A stretch of 7,156 nucleotides of DNA, from assembly GCA_944325475.1 (NCBI GenBank), contig CALVAF010000196.1, positions 1 to 7,156 of the forward strand, written 5' to 3'. Source of the stretch: an uncultured Helicobacter sp. Its GTDB lineage: Bacteria > Campylobacterota > Campylobacteria > Campylobacterales > Helicobacteraceae. The notes beneath the pieces are model-generated. The model ran no database searches and was not told the origin of the DNA. It saw only the letters and a list, made by a program, of their open reading frames with translations. Of this stretch, positions 5,331-7,156 are shown piece by piece (within the stretch, counting starts at the first letter, position 1; every line of letters starts with the position of its first letter). The translations under genes and the position numbers were made by a program.

Positions 5331-6097
5331 ATAAGCCCTAGCTGACCAATTCGATAAAGGGCAAAGTCATATTTGATAGGATCTTTTGAATCAAGTTTTC
5401 TAAGGAACTCACTCACTTCCAAAGCCGCCTTTAAATCATAGCTTCTCCGCTTCAAAATCCCAAGCCTTTGAGAAACCCTAAAAGTATGCGTGTCTAAAGG
5501 TAAAATCAAGTCACTCCGCTTAATGCCCTCCCACAAACCCAAATCAATGCAATCCTTACGCACCACCCAACGCAAAAACATATTCCAACGTTTTAGTGGC
5601 GAATTTGATTGGGGCTTACCAATAAGGAACTCCAAACCTTGCGAGATTTTAACAAGTTTGCTATAAAGCAGATTTTGCAACACTTCAATCCCTTTTAGCA
5701 ACGAATCTCTTTTATAAGCCTGATAAAAGGTCGTATGCAAATCCCCACTTGATAAAAGCGCAATGAAAAACTCCTGAATTTCCTCATTGGTTTGGAAGCG
5801 GTAGGGCTTTTTTGTGCAGTGTGGAATCACTAGGGGTGATTCTTGCCAATGCAACTGCCCAAATTCCCCAAAAAATCGCAAATTGCAAGATTCTAAAAAT
5901 CGCACAATCGCCCTTGCATTCCCATAAGCAAACAAGGCACAAAAAAGCGCAACCTTATCACTTCGAAACTGCCTTGCAACGCCTAGCGGATCGGGCAAAT
6001 CCGCTGAAATAGCATGGTAGTGGTTAAACGCCTCATACTGCTCTTCTAAAAGCTCATAGACAAATTTTTTAGAAGGATTTTTAGGAATCTTTATCAA
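5327..6097 (-). CDS. DUF2400 / TIGR02757 family protein, function unknown
   Basis: A 256-residue cytoplasmic protein of a family without established function, scattered among Bacteroidetes, spirochaetes and Campylobacterota. Family-like segments in order are DPLGVARQFRSDKVALFCAL and FAYGNARAI (36-64), PYRFQTNEEI (98-107), KRWNMFLRWVVRKD-(x)3-DLGLW (169-189), LPLDTHTFRVSQRLGIL (199-215) and DPIKYDFALYRIG (239-251). The LDTHTFRVSQRLG segment recalls the catalytic-Asp motif VDTHxxRVxxRL of HhH-GPD DNA glycosylases, but no LPGVG hairpin precedes it. The start is TTG at 6097, eight bases after the stop of the upstream membrane-protein gene, with AGAGGGA just before it. No ATG is available in this position. 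Its TAG stop lies in a CTAG shared with the flgK stop on the other strand. Confidence 0.88.
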   Translation of the reverse strand: MIKIPKNPSKKFVYELLEEQYEAFNHYHAISADLPDPLGVARQFRSDKVALFCALFAYGNARAIVRFLESCNLRFFGEFGQLHWQESPLVIPHCTKKPYRFQTNEEIQEFFIALLSSGDLHTTFYQAYKRDSLLKGIEVLQNLLYSKLVKISQGLEFLIGKPQSNSPLKRWNMFLRWVVRKDCIDLGLWEGIKRSDLILPLDTHTFRVSQRLGILKRRSYDLKAALEVSEFLRKLDSKDPIKYDFALYRIGQLGLI

Positions 6098-6105
6098 AAA
6101 TCCCT

Positions 6106-6789
6106 CTAAAATAAATAACTATAACCAAAGAAAATCCCTGTGCTAGAAGTATCACTCAAGTCCAAATTGGTGCTTGTTTGGGCATCATTAATCAGCACAC
6201 TGCTATTCTCATCGCCAAAATCCAGCCGCCTTGATTGTATCCCAAATTCTAGCTCCCCAAATTGCATCTCATAAATCACCCCAGCCCTCACACCATAAGT
6301 TAGCCCAGTATAATCTAACTTCCCCATTGCACTCTCATTAACCACAAAGCTCCCCGAATCAAAATTACCAAAGGCAAGCCCCATATCAACCCCCAGCAAA
6401 AGTCGCCAATTCTGCGTATTTGGAATACGTGGAGTGAAAGCATAACCCAATGTCATCGTGCGATAAGAAAAGCCATTTTTCTTTAAATGATGTTCAAAGT
6501 CAAGCAAGATTCGGTGGTTTGAGCTTAACAAATACCCCACTTTTATCCCAAAGCCAAAAGGTTTTTCGTCCAAATCATGCTTTTGTGAATCAAACCCAGA
6601 AATGTTAAGCCTAGCATCAGATTCTACCCGATTAAAAGTCCCATAAACTCCAAGCAAACGATTCTTTCTCTCCTCATACAAAGGGTGATTGAAAGACTGA
6701 TAAGAAGCTTGAGGCGCAATGGTTTCTTGATAAGATTCATACCCATTTAAAACTTTCACTGCTAAAAATAAAAAAACTAAAAACCTCAC
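6106..6789 (-). CDS. Predicted small outer-membrane beta-barrel protein
   Basis: A 227-residue protein with a hydrophobic signal peptide (about 1-16, FLVFLFLAVKVLNG). The mature part has alternating hydrophobic/polar strands and Gly/Tyr/Phe-rich turns: LLGVYGTFNRV, FGFGIKVGYLL, HRILLDFEHHL, FSYRTMTLGYAF, WRLLLGVDMGLAF, LTYGVRAGVIYEM, ELEFGIQSRRL and TGIFFGYSYLF. That is about eight strands, the size of an OmpA/OmpX-type or Helicobacter small outer-membrane barrel. It ends in Phe after alternating aromatic residues, the usual BAM recognition signal. The start is GTG at 6789 with AAGGAG five bases upstream. It follows the antiporter by 51 bases and precedes the DUF2400 gene by eight, so it probably shares their transcript. 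The specific role is unknown, and I do not recognise a named OMP family. Confidence 0.8.
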   Translation of the reverse strand: MRFLVFLFLAVKVLNGYESYQETIAPQASYQSFNHPLYEERKNRLLGVYGTFNRVESDARLNISGFDSQKHDLDEKPFGFGIKVGYLLSSNHRILLDFEHHLKKNGFSYRTMTLGYAFTPRIPNTQNWRLLLGVDMGLAFGNFDSGSFVVNESAMGKLDYTGLTYGVRAGVIYEMQFGELEFGIQSRRLDFGDENSSVLINDAQTSTNLDLSDTSSTGIFFGYSYLF

Positions 6790-6794
6790 AAAAT

Positions 6795-6800
6795 CTCCTT
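6795..6800 (-). promoter_or_regulatory. Ribosome binding site deciding the GTG start of the barrel protein
   Basis: Minus-strand AAGGAG lies five bases before GTG at 6789 and sets this non-ATG start. The same bases are also codons of a seven-codon reading frame (ATG at 6809, TGA ending at 6786) that overlaps the GTG as GTGA. That frame has its own AGAGG at 6821-6817. Confidence 0.65.
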
Positions 6801-6840
6801 ATAGATCATTGCAAAACCTCTAGCAAAAAAGATTCCACCC

Positions 6841-7156
6841 TCACTCTTCTTCGACAATATCAGCCTCTACAATATCAAGCCGCTTTGCCATAAAGCCAAT
6901 CGTCATTCCCTGCAAAAGCACCGAAACAAGCACCATAAAAAACACCATATTAAAAATCATCTGAGAATTCTCTAGCTTATAGGCATAAGGATAAGTGGCT
7001 AGAATAATCGGCACCGCACCCCTTAAGCCCACCCATGAAATATAGGCTTTTTCTTTGCTGTTGTATTTGCTTTTGACCAACGAAACAAACACGCTAATAG
7101 GACGCGCGATAAAAATTAGCACAAAAGAGAGAATGAGCGCTTGAATTGCCACTCCC
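6841..7156 (-). CDS. CPA1-family cation/proton antiporter (NhaP2/CvrA-like), C-terminal part
   Basis: Only the last 104 residues are present; the gene continues past the right edge, so the apparent GTG at 7152 is an internal Val codon, not a start. This inner-membrane protein exchanges K+ or Na+ for protons. Visible features are a membrane helix with LILSFVLIFIARPISVFV, the family block YISWVGLRGAVPIILATYPY (a conserved NhaP-type helix), and a final helix with FFMVLVSVLLQGMTIGFMAK. The protein then stops after LDIVEADIVEEE. E. coli CvrA continues into a cytosolic TrkA_C domain, which is absent here. The stop is TGA at 6841-6843. The barrel-protein gene follows after 51 bases. The cation cannot be determined from this fragment. 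Confidence 0.88.
   Translation of the reverse strand, partial: GVAIQALILSFVLIFIARPISVFVSLVKSKYNSKEKAYISWVGLRGAVPIILATYPYAYKLENSQMIFNMVFFMVLVSVLLQGMTIGFMAKRLDIVEADIVEEE

Noticed and set aside
5335..5362. GCCCT...AGGGC hairpin past the flgK stop as a terminator
   Set aside because: The stem is only 5 bp with an 18-base loop and there is no T-run after it on the plus strand.

Overview
The window looks like chromosomal core sequence from a non-pylori Helicobacter or a close relative in the Campylobacterota. It is AT-rich, densely packed, and uses sigma-28 and sigma-54 flagellar promoters of the kind known from this group. The proteins (a Csd3-type M23 peptidase, FlgM, FlgN, FlgK, a DUF2400/TIGR02757 protein) fit that assignment. 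I cannot name the species from this sequence alone.

Left block (1-2371, minus strand): a cell-wall gene, csd3/hdpA-like, is followed by a NUDT14-like Nudix hydrolase and then by a coiled-coil protein that runs off the left edge. The junctions are very tight: a 26-bp overlap, then a one-base TAATG overlap. The three genes are therefore probably one translationally coupled operon. They read from a good extended -10 promoter near 2424.

Centre (2372-2519): a 148-bp divergent promoter region. It holds a perfect 22-bp palindrome at the predicted csd3 transcription start, a 12-bp direct repeat with a 20-bp period, phased A-tracts, and an extended -10 promoter facing right.

Right-facing block (2520-5330, plus strand): a small single-pass membrane protein of unknown function, then flgM (anti-sigma-28), flgN (export chaperone for hook-junction proteins) and flgK (first hook-filament junction protein). 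A sigma-28-type promoter precedes flgM, and a near-consensus sigma-54 promoter sits inside the 3' end of flgM in front of flgN-flgK. This is the expected late-assembly flagellar logic. RpoN would drive the hook-associated genes, and FliA would drive its own anti-sigma factor.

Right block (5327-7156, minus strand): the C-terminal part of a CPA1 (NhaP2/CvrA-like) cation/proton antiporter enters from the right edge. It is followed by a small predicted outer-membrane beta-barrel protein (GTG start) and a DUF2400 protein (TTG start). The DUF2400 and flgK genes converge and share a CTAG that supplies both stop codons.

I found no RNA gene, mobile element, CRISPR array or convincing intrinsic terminator. 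There is no obvious novel defence or accessory system. The best leads are the two repeat structures in the divergent promoter region, the uncharacterised small membrane protein beside flgM, the DUF2400 protein with its glycosylase-like motif, and the uncharacterised coiled-coil protein coupled to the Nudix and csd3 genes.
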